Shown here piece by piece: positions 1-13,539 of a stretch of 33,157 nucleotides of DNA. The position numbers were made by a program, and so were the translations under genes. The stretch lies in assembly GCA_003339415.1 (NCBI GenBank), contig PDHQ01000349.1, forward strand, positions 1-33,157, read 5' to 3'. Positions within the stretch are counted from its first letter, which is position 1, and each line of letters starts with the position of its first letter. Origin of the DNA: Ophiocordyceps camponoti-saundersi (nom. inval.) (Eukaryota; Ascomycota; Sordariomycetes; Hypocreales; Ophiocordycipitaceae). The notes beneath the pieces are model-generated. The model saw only the letters and a list, made by a program, of their open reading frames with translations. It ran no database searches and was not told the origin of the DNA.

Positions 1-1790
<1,790 letters not shown>

Positions 1791-1794
1791 TAAA

Positions 1795-1872
1795 GTCTGT
1801 TAGATAGGTGTTAGAGGACAAGGTATTAGAGGATAAAGGATTAGAGGAAAAAGGGGAGAACTTAGAGGAATT
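1795..1872. repeat. Short degenerate TTAGAGGA repeats
   Basis: Five imperfect copies of a TTAGAGGA-type motif, spaced about 12 to 20 bases apart, lie in a purine-rich stretch. Three CpA/TpG sites survive here (CTGTT, GGTGTT, GACAAGG), which is dense for this window. The block may be a remnant of an LTR or a small satellite; I could not match it to the 3' side of the neighbouring gypsy relic. Confidence 0.5.
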
Positions 1873-2389
1873 ATTATTATTATTAAACTTACTATTAGAC
1901 TAAAAAAAAAATTATAACTACTAATACCCTAATATATAATACTATATAATCTAATCTAATCTTATAATCTAAAACTAATTAAGGGATTTTATAGTAATAA
2001 GACTAGGATTTAGCGCGTTACTATATAAGCTATAGAATTAATATAATAATATCGTTTAGTAACGATAGCTAAGTATTTAAGGATTTCGGTAAATTATTAA
2101 ATTAGGAAGCGAAGCGAGTTCTAATTAAGTTAAGCGGGAGCTACTTAAAGTAAGTCTAGCTATAGCTATTTATTATTACTAAAAAAGTAGCCTTATAGTA
2201 AGTAAGGTAGAAAGGACTATATAAGCGAGAATAAGGGGGGAAAGAGGATAAGAGAATATAAGAAAACCCCGTAAATATAGATAGTTTTCCCTTTTTTTCC
2301 TTTCTTTATTATCGCCGAAAGTAATTAAGATAAAAAAAATATTAGAATAAGTAAGTAAAAAGGATTAGGGGCGTATAATTTTCCTAGAT

Positions 2390-3500
2390 ATATTAACGCT
2401 AAAAGTTTTTTAATTCGAAGAAACGGATATACTTAATAAAAAAATACTTAGTTCCGCTAAATATTTAGTAGTTATAAATATTATAAGTAAAGGTAAGTTA
2501 TTAAAATATACTTAAGGAGTATTTTAAAATAAAAGATTAGAAGATAATATTAGATATAGGTTTATTATAAGGTTTACTTAATTTATTAAAAAGTTTGCTA
2601 TATTATCTATTTTATCCCTTTCCCTTAGTAAGTTAGATTAATCTAATAATTATATACCTAGTACTAATATAAAAAAATATTACTAAACTAAAAGGTAAGC
2701 GTTACTTTACTATAGCGTTAACTTTACTATTAAAGCTTAAGCTATTTACTAGATACCTAAAAGATATCTTAGCTAAAAGGTACCTTAATTAGTATAATAT
2801 TAATATAGTATTATTAAGTATTTAAGAAAAGATATATAATATTATCGTTAAGAAAATCTTTTTTTTAGGTTTTTATAATAAAGCTATTAACTAATATAAT
2901 AAGTTAAATAACGAAAATTATACTTAGTTTAAGTTAGTAACTTTATTTATAAATAAGTTTAAGGAGGTAAACTGATTTATAAAAAGTACCCTTATTATAG
3001 AGGCGTATAAGTTTAGTTATAAGAAAGGAGAATCGCTAGCTAATTATATAAAATAAGCAAAGGCTTTTTATAGCTAAGTAAAATTAGAAACTTAATAAAT
3101 TTTACTTACTAATTTTTTAAATTAGATAACTAAAAACGCTAAGAAAAATAAATAATATAAGCGGGCTATTATTAAGCGCTTTTACGTTAATAGTAAATAA
3201 AAGTTATTAATAGCGATAGTAAGCTTAATATAGTTTAATATTTAACTTACTATATATAACTTACGCGATATAATATCTAAAAAGATTAAGAGAGATACTA
3301 ATAAAGTACTAGCTATAAAGATAAATCTATAAAAAGTAATAGCTAAGTAATAGGAAACGATAACTAAGATAGCTAAATTAATAAAATAATCTAATATTAT
3401 AATAGTAAGTAAGTTAAGTAAGTGCTTATAAAACTTAAGAGGCTATTTTACTAGTAAATATTTAAGTATATAACTTATAAGGTATATTTAGATAAATTAA
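2390..3500 (+). pseudogene. Gypsy gag relic
   Basis: This region precedes the protease of the gypsy element and shows coding-like texture: G/C-containing codons such as GCG and CGC at regular spacing, and stops that are nearly all TAA or TAG. By position it should encode the capsid/nucleocapsid protein that packages the element RNA. I see no surviving CCHC zinc knuckle; its cysteine TGY codons would have been destroyed by RIP. The assignment rests on position rather than on a recognised motif, and both ends are uncertain. Confidence 0.45.
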
Positions 3501-4599
3501 TATCTAAGTATAGAATTAGGGACGTTTATTATAGAATTCTTCGAATATATTATAATAGTAACCCCGAGCCCCTAAATTACTAGGTATAGGACTTAGATAT
3601 TAACCTCTTAACCTAAATTTATAATAGTATTTTAAATATAGCGAATAAGGCTATATAAGCTATAATTATCTATTTATAGCTCCGTTTAATAAAGAAGCGT
3701 TTTAGTAGCGGAAAGCTTATTAGGAAACTTATATAAAGGAGATAAAGGAATAAAAACGCTAGTAATTATATTAAGGTACTAGCCCTAAACTATTAGTAAA
3801 GAATTTAATAGTTATTAATTTAAATATAAATATTTAACTATTAATAGGATATATAATTAGGATATTACTAATATTACTTATAGTAAAAAGTTTAGATAAA
3901 AAAGCTTTAAATTTTACTACGCTTAATATTAATTCTATATAAAAATAAACTTATACCGCTTAAAAACCTAATATTTAAACCTTTTATTAGAAAGAAAAGA
4001 TAATCTTAACTTTTTAACTTACGCGAGGCCGCGTAACTAAACCGCGCCCTAAAGTAGAATTTAACTTAGATAACTTAGATAAACTATAATAAAATAAACT
4101 AAAGTAGGAGATTCGCCGCTAATCGGTTATATTAAGCACGAAGCCTAATAATAACGCTAAGGAAGGCCCGGCTTTAAGAGATATACTAACTCTAACTATT
4201 CCTAAGCTTACCTTAAGACTAATTACTTAATTATTACCTTTAGAAGTAGAAGTTTAAACTTACTCTTAAAAGCCTAAGCTAGCTAAAAAATAATATAAAT
4301 TAGAGAAAATCTAAGCTATAAAAGAATATAATATTCCGCTATTTAAACTAAAAGATAAGTTAAAAAATACCCCGGTAATATTAAGTATCTTTTAATTATT
4401 TTAAGTTATATTATCGATTTATACGTAACTTAATAAATTAATATAGTATTAGAAGAAAATTAAATCTCTAAAAAATAAAAAGGTTATTATAAATCTTATC
4501 TAACTATTTAAATTATAAAACCCGCTAGTAAATATTCTATCTTATAATACGCTTAATTAGGTAATTTAGAAAAATATTATAGCGCTAGCTAAAGCTATC

Positions 4600-4930
4600 T
4601 TATCGATATTAAAGTATATTAAAAGCTATATTAAAAGTTATTAATATATTACTATTATATTAAATAAAGGCTTTATAGTTAATCTAATTAATAAGGCCTT
4701 TATAGCTAATAATACTCTCCTTATAATTTAGTTACCTTAACTAAGTATAGTTAGAATAGCGAATAATAAACTCGCGATTATTAAGAGGGTTATTTCCTTT
4801 TAGGTAATTATAATAGGAATCCTAGCTAACGTGAAAATATATATATTAGGAGACTATAATAATTAAAATATTCTATTAGGCCGCGTATAGCTAAGATACG
4901 TTAAGGCTATAAAATATTATATAAAGAAAT
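4600..4930 (+). pseudogene. Gypsy aspartic protease relic
   Basis: A frame starting at 4669 reads GFIVNLINKAF followed by an NNTLL-type segment and, about 60 codons on, YILGDYNN-NILLGR. This is the pattern of a retroviral-type protease: a D-x-G active site followed by xVNLI, then an ILG...(N/D)xILGR block near the end. The expected catalytic aspartate just before the glycine reads as Asn, consistent with a RIP G-to-A change. The family cleaves the Gag-Pol polyprotein. It lies in a different frame from the RT, indicating at least one indel between them. Confidence 0.6.
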
Positions 4931-5929
4931 AGCTAAAAATTACTAGCTTAGAAAATATTACTTAAATTATTCTAATTTTCCTAGCACCTAATTTATTTAA
5001 GCTAGATAGGAAAACGCCGCGAGCCTTTAAATATCTAAAAGCGGTTACTAATAATAAAGATAAGATTATATTTATTAAAGATAATAAGCTTATTTTAAAA
5101 AAAGTTAAAAATATTTTATCCGCTATTATTAAATAACTAGCCTCTTAGGTAAAATAAGATTTTTTAAAAAACTAATAGCTACCTCCTATAAAAGCTAGAT
5201 AGTAAGGTAGCTAAAAATAGTATAAAAGAAAGTAAATAAAGTATTATAGCCCTAAATTTAGTAAAGGCTAGTAATATCTATTAGTAAGTAAGTAAAAGTA
5301 ATATTACTTAAGTTTATATAGAAGAAAGTATATAAGGTAATAGGTTTTAAATAAATAGTAAAGAAACTAGAGTTAACGAATAGATAGTTACTTAAGTATT
5401 TAAAATAGCTTAGAGGAGTAAAAAAGTTACTAGAAATAGAATTAGCTAACCCGAAAGAAAATAAAATAGCTAGGGATAAGAGTAATATAGAAAAGGTAAT
5501 CCGCGATTATAATAAGCTAGATATAATAAACCTTTTAAAATTTCCCCGATATTAAATAGATTAGGAGAAAATAAGTAATAAGGATAATACTAACTATATA
5601 TTATATCTCGGATAAGTAAGTATTATAATAATAAGTACTTTAAGACTTATATCTTATAAAGGTATTACCTTAAACTTAGTTATTTATCCTCTATTAGATA
5701 CCCCGATTAGGGAAATCGACGTATAATTTAAATAAAGCCTTATTATACTAGGAGATTACGTTAAGATAGAAAAATAAAGAGAGAGGGTTATAAAATTATA
5801 TTTTACTTATAAGGACTATTTTATTTTTACTCTTAAGGAGATTTAGCTTATATAATTAATTACCTATCGAATTAAATTAAAAGAAAGAGTAACGCTAGCC
5901 GTATTTAAATAAATAAAGTATAGTATACT

Positions 5930-6660
5930 TAAACGGATCTTTATAAGTAAGGTATTCTTAATAATAAAAGAAGTAAATATTATTTAACCTATTAGCGATA
6001 ATATAGAATAGGTAGCTAAAACTTTATTTATTAAGAAGTATTTATTAAACTTAGTAGCTTAGAGAATAGTTTATAATTACTATAATATTAATAAAAATAT
6101 AGTAAAACTAGGATATCCGTATTATAACTTAAAGGTTAATTTAAACTAAGTATATATTAGATAACTAATAGTTTTCTCTTAGCTAAATATATTTAATAAG
6201 TTCTAATTAATCTTAATATAGCTAGAGGATATATATAAGATAAGCTTTACCGCCCCTAATAGTATATAGGAGTATATTAATATACCGTAAGGACTAATAA
6301 GCGCCCCTTCTATATACGTAAAGTATAGGGATATCGCGTTTAGTAAATTAATATTAGTAAATAAAGTTAAATACTAAACGTTATTAGGTTTTATTATAAA
6401 ATACTTAATATTAATATTTATTTATATCGATAATTATAACCTTAGAAATAAAACCTTTAATAAATATTTCGATTTTCTCCGATATTAATACTTTCCTAAA
6501 ATAATATAAGCGCTAATTAGTCTCGTAGGTAAGAAAATAAAGCTATTTAATAGTATAGCTAAATTAGTTAAGTTTAAATTAGAAATAAAGTAATTTTATC
6601 TAAAAACTAAGTATTAGTAAAGATTTATATAATTAGGAGACTATTTTTAATAATATCCCC
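5930..6660 (+). pseudogene. Gypsy reverse transcriptase relic
   Basis: The frame through 6291 reads GLISAPSIYVKYRDIAF, matching the fungal gypsy RT block in which PQGL-SAPS is followed by a FRDIAF-type sequence. The catalytic box follows at 6423-6434 as YIDN, where YIDD or YVDD is expected; a GAT-to-AAT change explains the lost aspartate. Upstream lies ISFTAPN, the KTAF-AP region that precedes the PFGL/PQGL block. The enzyme would copy element RNA into DNA. Many in-frame TAA/TAG codons are present. RT and the following RNase H share one frame (codons beginning at positions divisible by three). Confidence 0.85.
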
Positions 6661-7345
6661 CTTAATCTTAGGAAAAAGTTTAAATAGTATTATAGCTAAC
6701 CTTATTCTTTTATTATTTTATATTAAGGAGAGTAGATAAGGCTAAACTTATTAAGGAAGCGTTTTTTAAAAAGGTAAATAAGGTAACTCTATTAGGATAT
6801 TAATTTATATAATTAAAGGTATAATATTAAGATAAACCTATTTAAACGCTAAAGGCGGTAAAAGCTTTATAATTCTTATACTAGGCTATTTAGAATAACG
6901 TAATATTCGGAGTATAGATAAATATATAATTTTACCTAATAATAGATATATCTAATATTAGGACTAGGGCCGTTTTTTACTAGCTCGATAACTATCCTAA
7001 TAGAATATTTATTAGAGATTTTAATTTTTAAGATATAAAAATTATTATATAGATATCGTTTTAGCTAAATAATTTAGAGCAGCGATACTTTATACTTAAA
7101 AAAAAATATTAGCTATTATTTACGTAATTAAAGAATATTAGTAAATAGTAAATATATCCCTATATCCTCTTAAGATTTATATAAATTATAAGGGTATTAT
7201 TAACTTAATAATAAATATAGCGGAAATATATAATAAAGTTATAAAATAAATTAATATTCTATAAAAATAGGATATTAAATATATTTATTACTTAAATATA
7301 ATAAAGATTATTAGAATCGCGGATAATATATTTAAATTATATAAT
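6660..7345 (+). pseudogene. Gypsy RNase H relic
   Basis: In the RT frame, a connection segment reading FYYFISRRVDKAKLIKEAF leads to VIFG and then IIDISNIRTRAVFY near 6945. This corresponds to the first catalytic aspartate segment (TDAS...GAVLFQ) of gypsy RNase H. Further on, NNLEQRYFILKKKY matches the E-RRY-T-EKE block containing the second acidic residue, and IRIADNIFKL near 7315-7340 matches the terminal N-ADG-SRL block. The domain would degrade the RNA strand of the replication hybrid. Stops are all TAA or TAG. The family match is good, but single residues are unreliable after RIP. Confidence 0.75.
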
Positions 7346-7479
7346 ATTTTAAAAAGTAATATTTTAAATATAGAGGGCTATATTATATTAGCGCTAGATA
7401 TTATTAAAGCTACTTAACTCCTATTAGGTAAACTACTAATAAGTAGAGAGGTATCTTACTTTTAGGCGGCTATATCCCC

Positions 7480-8300
7480 TTAGCTAGGAGACCTGTAATA
7501 TATAGAAATTATACTTTTTCTTATTAATAGAATATAAGTATTACTAAACGATAAATATCGCTATATCTAAAAGATAGCTATTAGGTATTAAGTTTAGAAT
7601 AAGATCCTATATTATATCGAATTAAATAAATAGTAAGCTAAGTATTATTTATAGTTAAATATCCGGTTAAAATTATAAAATACTTATAATATATTAGGCT
7701 AGTTTTCTAAGAAAAAAACTCTAGCGAATTTAAGAGGAATCTTATAATAGCTAACTTATCGATTAGATATTACTTATTATTATATATCTTATATAATTTA
7801 TTAGTAAACCGCACTACGCTTACTTAAGTTAAAATATAGATAGATTATAATATATAAGCTATAGGAAATAGTAGTTATTAACTTTTTAGGACCTATTATA
7901 CTTATTAGTGCTTATAAATATTAATATATTCTAATAGCTATAAATTATATAATATATTTTCTATTAACTTAAGTATATAAAAATATAATTAGCCCGGAGG
8001 TAGTAGATATATAGTAATATTACTAGAATCTAATATTTAGCTAGCTTAAAGCTATTTATTTAGATAATGAACGCTATTTTGCTAATATTATTATAGAAAA
8101 TATAGCTAAGCAATATAAGGTAAAATAAAAGTTTAGCTTAGTCTTATACTTTTAAAGTATTAGACTAGCAGAGAGGTATATCTAATTAATAAAAAACTAA
8201 CTATAAAAATAAAGTTTTAAGTAATTTAGTATCTTTTTAAAAGCGTAAAATAAAGCGTTACTTTAAATTACTAATATACTAAATTCTTAAAAAGTTAAGA
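7480..8300 (+). pseudogene. Gypsy integrase relic
   Basis: In a new frame, NFLGP at 7880-7894 corresponds to the DFLGP block with its first catalytic aspartate changed to Asn. YILIAINY follows, and KAIYLDNERYFAN at about 8048-8086 keeps the second catalytic aspartate. SIRLAERYI at about 8156-8182 keeps the catalytic glutamate (GAG at 8171-8173). The order and spacing are those of a retroviral DDE integrase core. The Zn-binding HHCC region upstream (about 7500-7830) is unreadable because His and Cys codons are CpA/TpG targets. Several CpA/TpG sites survive between 8067 and 8170, so this is the least mutated part of the element. Confidence 0.8.
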
Positions 8301-8319
8301 CTTTAAGAGTAACTTTAGT

Positions 8320-8880
8320 AAAGACTATATTATTATTATTATTATAATACTTTAGGGGCTATAGAGGTAGCTGCTAAAACCTTGCAGTAAGTCGAGTAGG
8401 AAAAACCCTCCTAAAAGAGGTAAAACCCCCCGCTATATAGTAAGACCGCGTCCGGCTCGGGGCTAAGCTAGGCGCTCTGCGCATATAAAGAAAGTAACCG
8501 TTAATTACGGTAATACTATATAACGTAAGGAAAGATAAGAAAAGATAAATAAGATAAGGAAAAGATAATAGTAGCGGCGGTAAGTACTGCTTATATATGC
8601 TAGTATATACCTCCCTAGCTTCTAAGTATATATTATTTAACCCTTAAGTATATAGCTATATACCTCCTTTATATATAATATATACTTAAATATATACCCC
8701 TTTTTTAAGCCTTCCTAATTAGGAAGCCTTCCTAATTAGGAAGTTAGTTTTTATAAATTAGTAACTTAAGGCTTAGAGGTATATAAGAAAGGGGGGGTTA
8801 CTCTTACTAATATAAGCGAGCTATTATTATCTTATTATTTTTTTTTAATAATTTTAATTATATAAGTAATTCTTAGCGCG
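8320..8880. other. Intergenic stretch with GC-rich patch and GATA cluster
   Basis: 8340-8500 is unusually GC-rich for the window, with CCCTCC, CCGCG and GGCTCGGGG runs and several surviving CpA/TpG sites, all GCA/TGC. It may be the 3' untranslated part or LTR of the gypsy relic, but I found no partner copy on the 5' side. 8532-8567 carries four AGATAA motifs, which match the GATA-factor consensus HGATAR; with this base composition that may be chance. No reading frame is evident. Confidence 0.5.
8711..8743. repeat. Two tandem 16-bp perfect palindromes
   Basis: CTTCCTAATTAGGAAG occurs twice, at 8711-8726 and 8728-8743, separated by one C. Each copy is a perfect 8+8 palindrome, so the pair can fold as two small hairpins or one cruciform, and could be a dyad protein-binding site. 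The unit contains no CpA/TpG, so RIP would not have altered it. Confidence 0.9.
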
Positions 8881-11800
8881 CGTAATTAGTCTATAGCTAA
8901 CTTATACTAGAGTAAAATACCTACTAAACCTAACTTTCCTTAAGCGGTATCTTACGCGGGGTATATTAATACGCTTATTAGCTCTAAGGACTTTTATTAA
9001 GTATAAAGAAATAAGTACTTAGCCTTAGCGTATATCCGTATTTACTTATAATTAAGGTAAACTATCTAAGCGCGGCTTATATTAAATACGTAAATAATCG
9101 TACTAGGTATTAGCTAATTAATAATCCCGTTATAGCCGAAGCTATTCGCGCTATAATTAAAGTTACCCGCTAGCTAAGCTTTAATCGTAACGCTTAAATA
9201 GTAAGTAATATTAAAGTTATATTAAGTCCGCGGTAAGTCTTATACTAATAAGTATAATAGAAAAATATAATTTAGTATATAAAAAAGATACGCGCTATTA
9301 CGCGTTATAATAATACTTACGCTAATTAAGTTATATAAGCGGCCGCTAGTTATATATTATTTTAAAATTTATAGCCTTTTACTATTAGGGAGGACTTTAT
9401 TATTAAAGTAACTAAAGGTTTAATTAGCGCTAACTAACTTATCGTTATTATATTAGCTTAAATATAAAAGTAATATATTTTTTATATATAAGTAATTAAC
9501 TTTTTTAAATAGTTAACTAAGAAGCTCCGCTATATCCGCCGCGCTACTAAAAATAAAGCGCGCTTATAAGGGAGCTTATCTTTTACTAATTATCTTTTTA
9601 TCTTTTATATTCCGCCTTTTATTATTAGTTCTATTTCCGCCTTAATACTTATCGAGTTTAAGTTAGAGTTTAATAAGTTTATTAAGCTTAAAACTATTTT
9701 TACCTTAAGTATTAAGGTTATTCCCGCCGCTAAGGATAATATTATTAGCGCTTATACCGTAACCGCGCCGCCTTTTTATAAGGAGATCCTTAATTCTATT
9801 TAAGATAATTTAGTTAATAATATACTTAATAATAAAAACTTTATAACGCTAGTTAGTAATTATATTATATTTAGTAAGGAGGAGAAGCTATTAGTAAAAG
9901 AGGAGTAAGTAATTTTAGTTTACGCTTATAGTTATAGTTAAGGTTAAGGTTATAGCTAAAGCTATAGCTATAGTAAGCGCGGTTAATTCCGCGCTTTACG
10001 CAGTTAAGTTAAAACCTTATATATAGTTAAGATAGTTTAGCTTCGGGGCTAAGTAAATAGCTAGTAAGATAAATAATAAAATTATCGCTATAAAGCGGTC
10101 TTTATATATTTATTATAAAGCTAAAGGCCTTATCTCCCTTATCTATTTTACCTTTATAAAGTAATATTATAAGGTTAAATTAGTATAATTATTTAAGCGA
10201 AAGGAACTAACGTATAAGTTTAGCTATAAATTAAAAATTATTAAGCGCTTTAGTAAGGTTACGCTAATCTTATATTAGTTACTAGTTAGTATTAAAAAGT
10301 AGCTTATCTTTATAAATAAAAATATAGTTAAGAAAAATATATAGTATTATCTTATTACTATTATTATAAAAGTAATATTTTAAAACTACCTTAAGAACCT
10401 TATAAGCTTAAAGAAAAGAATTAAGTTTAATATATCTAGTCCGAAGTTATATAAATACTATACTAATAAACTTAAGAAGTCCTTCGTAAATATATAAAAT
10501 AGTCCTAGCTTTAAGCTATAGTAGTTTATTAATAAGGTAGCTATAAAATTACTTATATTTCTTAAGCTTACTTTCTTAAAAATACTATCTAAGAAGCTAC
10601 TTTTTTTAAAATCTAATATCGAAGTTACGTTATATACGTCTAGCCTCTAGTTTAGGTCTAGTTTATATTTTATAAAATTCCTCTAAGTCTTATAATACTT
10701 AATATCTTTATTAATAGGGGCGCTCCTTACGCTTATATTTAACTTACTTAGTAGCTTTCTTTACCGCGGTATAGATAAGGTTTATTATACTTATATATTA
10801 AAGGTAATAATAAGTATAAGCTATTTAGTAAATAAAATATAAGTTAAGGGGGGGAATAAAAGCCTCTATTTTAATATAGTAAAGAGAGGTAGCCTTATAA
10901 GCTTTAATAATAATTTTTAAGTATTTAAACTATTCCGTAGCTAGCGCTTTTATAATAAGGCTATATAGTTTCCCCCTTAGTTATATAAGCGGGGCGAACT
11001 AAGATATACTAAATATAATCGCTAATCTAATAGCTTTAGTATATACTTTCTTTACTCTTAATAAAATATAGCCTTATATTAATATAGTAATTTTAATAAA
11101 GGCTAAATATTAGCGCTTAAGTTTAGCGGCGAGTTTTAAAAAATAAGACTTTTATTAAAGTTTACGATATAGCTAAACTCTTAAGAGTCTTACTTTTTAT
11201 ATAAGCTATACTATCTTTATACTAAGCTAGAGCTAAGTTATATTTACTTTTTTAGCTTTTATAAAATATATTAACTTATTTTTAGCTAGCTAAAAGGTTA
11301 TTTTATACTTAAAAGCTTATTATTTATAAATTCGCTATACTTACTTAAATTAGAGAAATACTTAAGCCTTATTACGTTTAATATTAAATATATTAGTATT
11401 ATTAGCGAAGCTTACCGTTAATAGTTTAATTATTAGGTTTAGATATCGATATAATTAGAATATATATAATAAGAAAAGGACTAGTAATATAAGGGACTTT
11501 TAGGAGACCTCTTATTAAATTAGGAAGGCGTTATTAAGCTTATAATTAAACTTAAGTTATAAGGTTTTAGCGGTAAGATAAGAATAAATAAACGCTATAA
11601 CCTATTTAGGAAAGCTTAAGTAGTTAAGAATAATTATTAGCTTATTATAAGAGATATAATTAAAAGCTTTAATAAAATCTAATAGGAGGAGTAAGGTAAT
11701 ATCGCTTTAGTTTTAGATAATTTTAATAGTTTTAGTAAATATAAGGATTACGGTATCGGTAAAGCGTTATAGCTTATTACTTATTTAGCTATCTAAGAGG

Positions 11801-12290
11801 ATATTAGCCGCTTTTACTATAAATATTATTTTCCTAATAATAATTATTTTTAGGATTTTCCTTATTATATTAAGGAGTAAAATTAGCTTATACTTACTTA
11901 GAGTATAATATATAGCTAATAATTTACTTACTTTACGGATAACTATAATATTAGAGGCTTTAAATTATAACGGGAAATAGCTATTATTAATATAGCTTTA
12001 GAAGATTTTTTAGAAAACTTAGATAAGGGGGGGTTTATATTTTTTTAGGAACCTAACTAAGATCTTATTAAGGCTAGCGGACTTCTATAAGGCGATTAAG
12101 AAAAAGGCGGAGTAAATATTATTAGTAATAATTAAATATTTAATATAGAAAAAAGGGAAAAGTTTATCTAAGGTAAGAGGAGGGGCTAATATAGTAAGAG
12201 TAAAGAAGAATTACTAGCTAAGTAAAATCGCTTTATTTAAAAAGGTAGATATTAAGTTTAAATTAGGGCTTTTTTATAGCGTTAGTATAT
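8880..12290 (+). pseudogene. Unidentified RIP-degraded coding relic
   Basis: Long parts of the plus strand have coding texture with stops almost only TAA/TAG. The clearest run is about 9594-9908, roughly 105 codons with one TAA, reading for example KVIPAAKDNIISAYTV and NNKNFITLVSNY. It is followed by a low-complexity YSYSQGQGYSQSYSYS-like segment if stops are read as Gln (about 9924-9977). More coding-like text follows at 10020-10830 and 11400-12050, including a YGIGKA motif near 11749. I recognise no transposase or polymerase motif. The size and repeat-like setting suggest a transposon protein, but it could be more than one gene. The frame changes along the region. Confidence 0.4.
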
Positions 12291-12305
12291 ATATAAGCTC
12301 CGGCA

Positions 12306-12352
12306 AGGCCTAGCTCCGAAGCTAGGCCTAATATTTTATTATTTAAAATATT
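12306..12352. repeat. Two adjacent perfect hairpins
   Basis: AGGCCTAGCT at 12306-12315 pairs perfectly with 12320-12329 around a CCGA loop. It is followed directly by AATATTTTA at 12330-12338 pairing with 12344-12352 around TTATT. The first stem is GC-containing, which is unusual here. The pair lies at the boundary between two coding-like relics and could be a transposon end, a terminator-like structure or chance. No CTRR-type helitron end was convincingly seen next to it. Confidence 0.85.
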
Positions 12353-12689
12353 ACTAAGTTTATTAAGATATTATTAAGAAAGTTACGCTAAGCGCTATAA
12401 CGGGCCGCGCTAATCGTAAACTTTTACGCCTTTATTACTTCCTAATAGTCTTACTAGTAAAAGTTAGTAAAGTTAGCTTTTTAATACTTTCGGGCTTACT
12501 TAGTAGCCGCTATAATAGCCGCTATTACCTAATTCTACTAATTTTATATCGTAAGGTATATACGGATATATAATAATATTATAATCTTTATTATTATTTT
12601 TAGCTATTTATATAATAAGGTAATTACTCTTTTTAGGTTTTTAAGTATAAAGGTATAATATAATTTAAGCTTAAGTTAGTTTTATACCT

Positions 12690-13440
12690 TAGCTATAAAT
12701 ATATTTAAGTAAAAAAAGCGTTAAATCTTAATTAGTATAATATTAAGGCGGAGGTCGGTATTTATATAAATAATTTATAAAATATAATCGGAGCTAATAA
12801 AGTTAAAGTTATTTTCTTAGTATATCGCTTAGTAGTTTAGCATAGCCTAAGCTAAGTTAATAATATTAGTTTATTTATTATATATTTCTTAAGTAACTTC
12901 GCTTAAAAGCGTAATAAGTTTAAAATAAAGGCTAATTATAAGATTAAGGAAGTTAGCTACTTTAGGAGAGGACTTTTCGTAATAATCTTATAAGGGGTAG
13001 TAAAAGTTAAAGTTACTATATAAAAAGGTAACTATTAGGGTTAAGTTAGGGTAAAAAAAGTTATATTATAAGAGGGGGCTAGACCGGATTATTAATAAAA
13101 GTAAGTAAATAAATATAATTTATAATAAGAGTATAATATAAAAAAAAATAAAAGCTATATTAAGTATAGTAAAAGATATTTAAAAGGAGAGGTTTAGTTA
13201 TTTATAAATATAAAAAATTACTTAGTTATTAGAGTTTATAAGTTTATATAATAAGATATTAGAAAGTAAAGGGCGTCTAAATTAATTATATTATAGTTCC
13301 TATAAATAAATAAAATTATAGCTAATAAGGCTATAAAGCGTAGTATAAATAAGATAATTACGCTTTTATATATTTTAAAAAAAAATCTTAATCTTTATTA
13401 AGAGTAGGGGAGGTAAAAATTTACGATTATATTAAGGTAA
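12690..13440 (+). pseudogene. Unidentified coding relic
   Basis: One plus-strand frame carries VIFLVYRLVV and NNISLFIIYFLSNFA with regularly spaced GCG-containing codons and mostly TAA/TAG stops. This is the texture of a former coding region hit by RIP. No family motif can be recognised. It may be the C-terminal part of the element upstream (8.9-12.3 kb), with the hairpin pair at 12.3 kb between them. The 3' end merges into a purine-rich tract. Confidence 0.3.
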
Positions 13441-13520
13441 AAAAGAGGGCGGAAGGAGGGGCGAGGGAGGGGGCAGAGGAGGGTATAATAAAAGGGGAAA
13501 AGGTAAAAAGGGGAGGATAG
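13441..13520 (+). other. Purine/G-rich tract with a G-quadruplex pattern
   Basis: An 80-base stretch is almost pure A/G on the plus strand. Within it, 13458-13483 has four runs of at least three G separated by loops of 3, 1 and 7 bases, which fits the standard G-quadruplex pattern. Such a tract is striking in DNA this AT-rich. It could be a polypurine tract of a lost LTR element, but no LTR follows that I can recognise. Confidence 0.75.
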
Positions 13521-13539
13521 GTTCCCTAAGCTTTATTAT

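Larger units (their letters stand above)
2300..8320 (+). mobile_element. RIP-degraded Ty3/gypsy LTR retrotransposon (internal region)
   Basis: A plus-strand relic carries, in order, a gag-like region, an aspartic protease, reverse transcriptase, RNase H and integrase. That order (integrase last) is the hallmark of Ty3/gypsy elements. The residues still readable resemble the large fungal gypsy family with a PQGL-SAPS RT block and a YXDD-type catalytic box. Protease, RT/RNase H and integrase sit in three different frames, so insertions or deletions have occurred besides RIP. I could not find a matching LTR pair, so both outer limits are estimates. The element cannot be functional: nearly every former CAA, CAG or TGG codon is now a stop. 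Confidence 0.85.

Noticed and set aside
8532..8567. GATA-factor regulatory cluster
   Set aside because: Four AGATAA motifs lie in an A-rich purine repeat with no gene nearby. Such motifs are expected by chance in this base composition.
12306..12352. Helitron 3' end
   Set aside because: A hairpin is present, but no convincing CTRR end follows at the usual distance, and no Rep or helicase motifs were recognised upstream.
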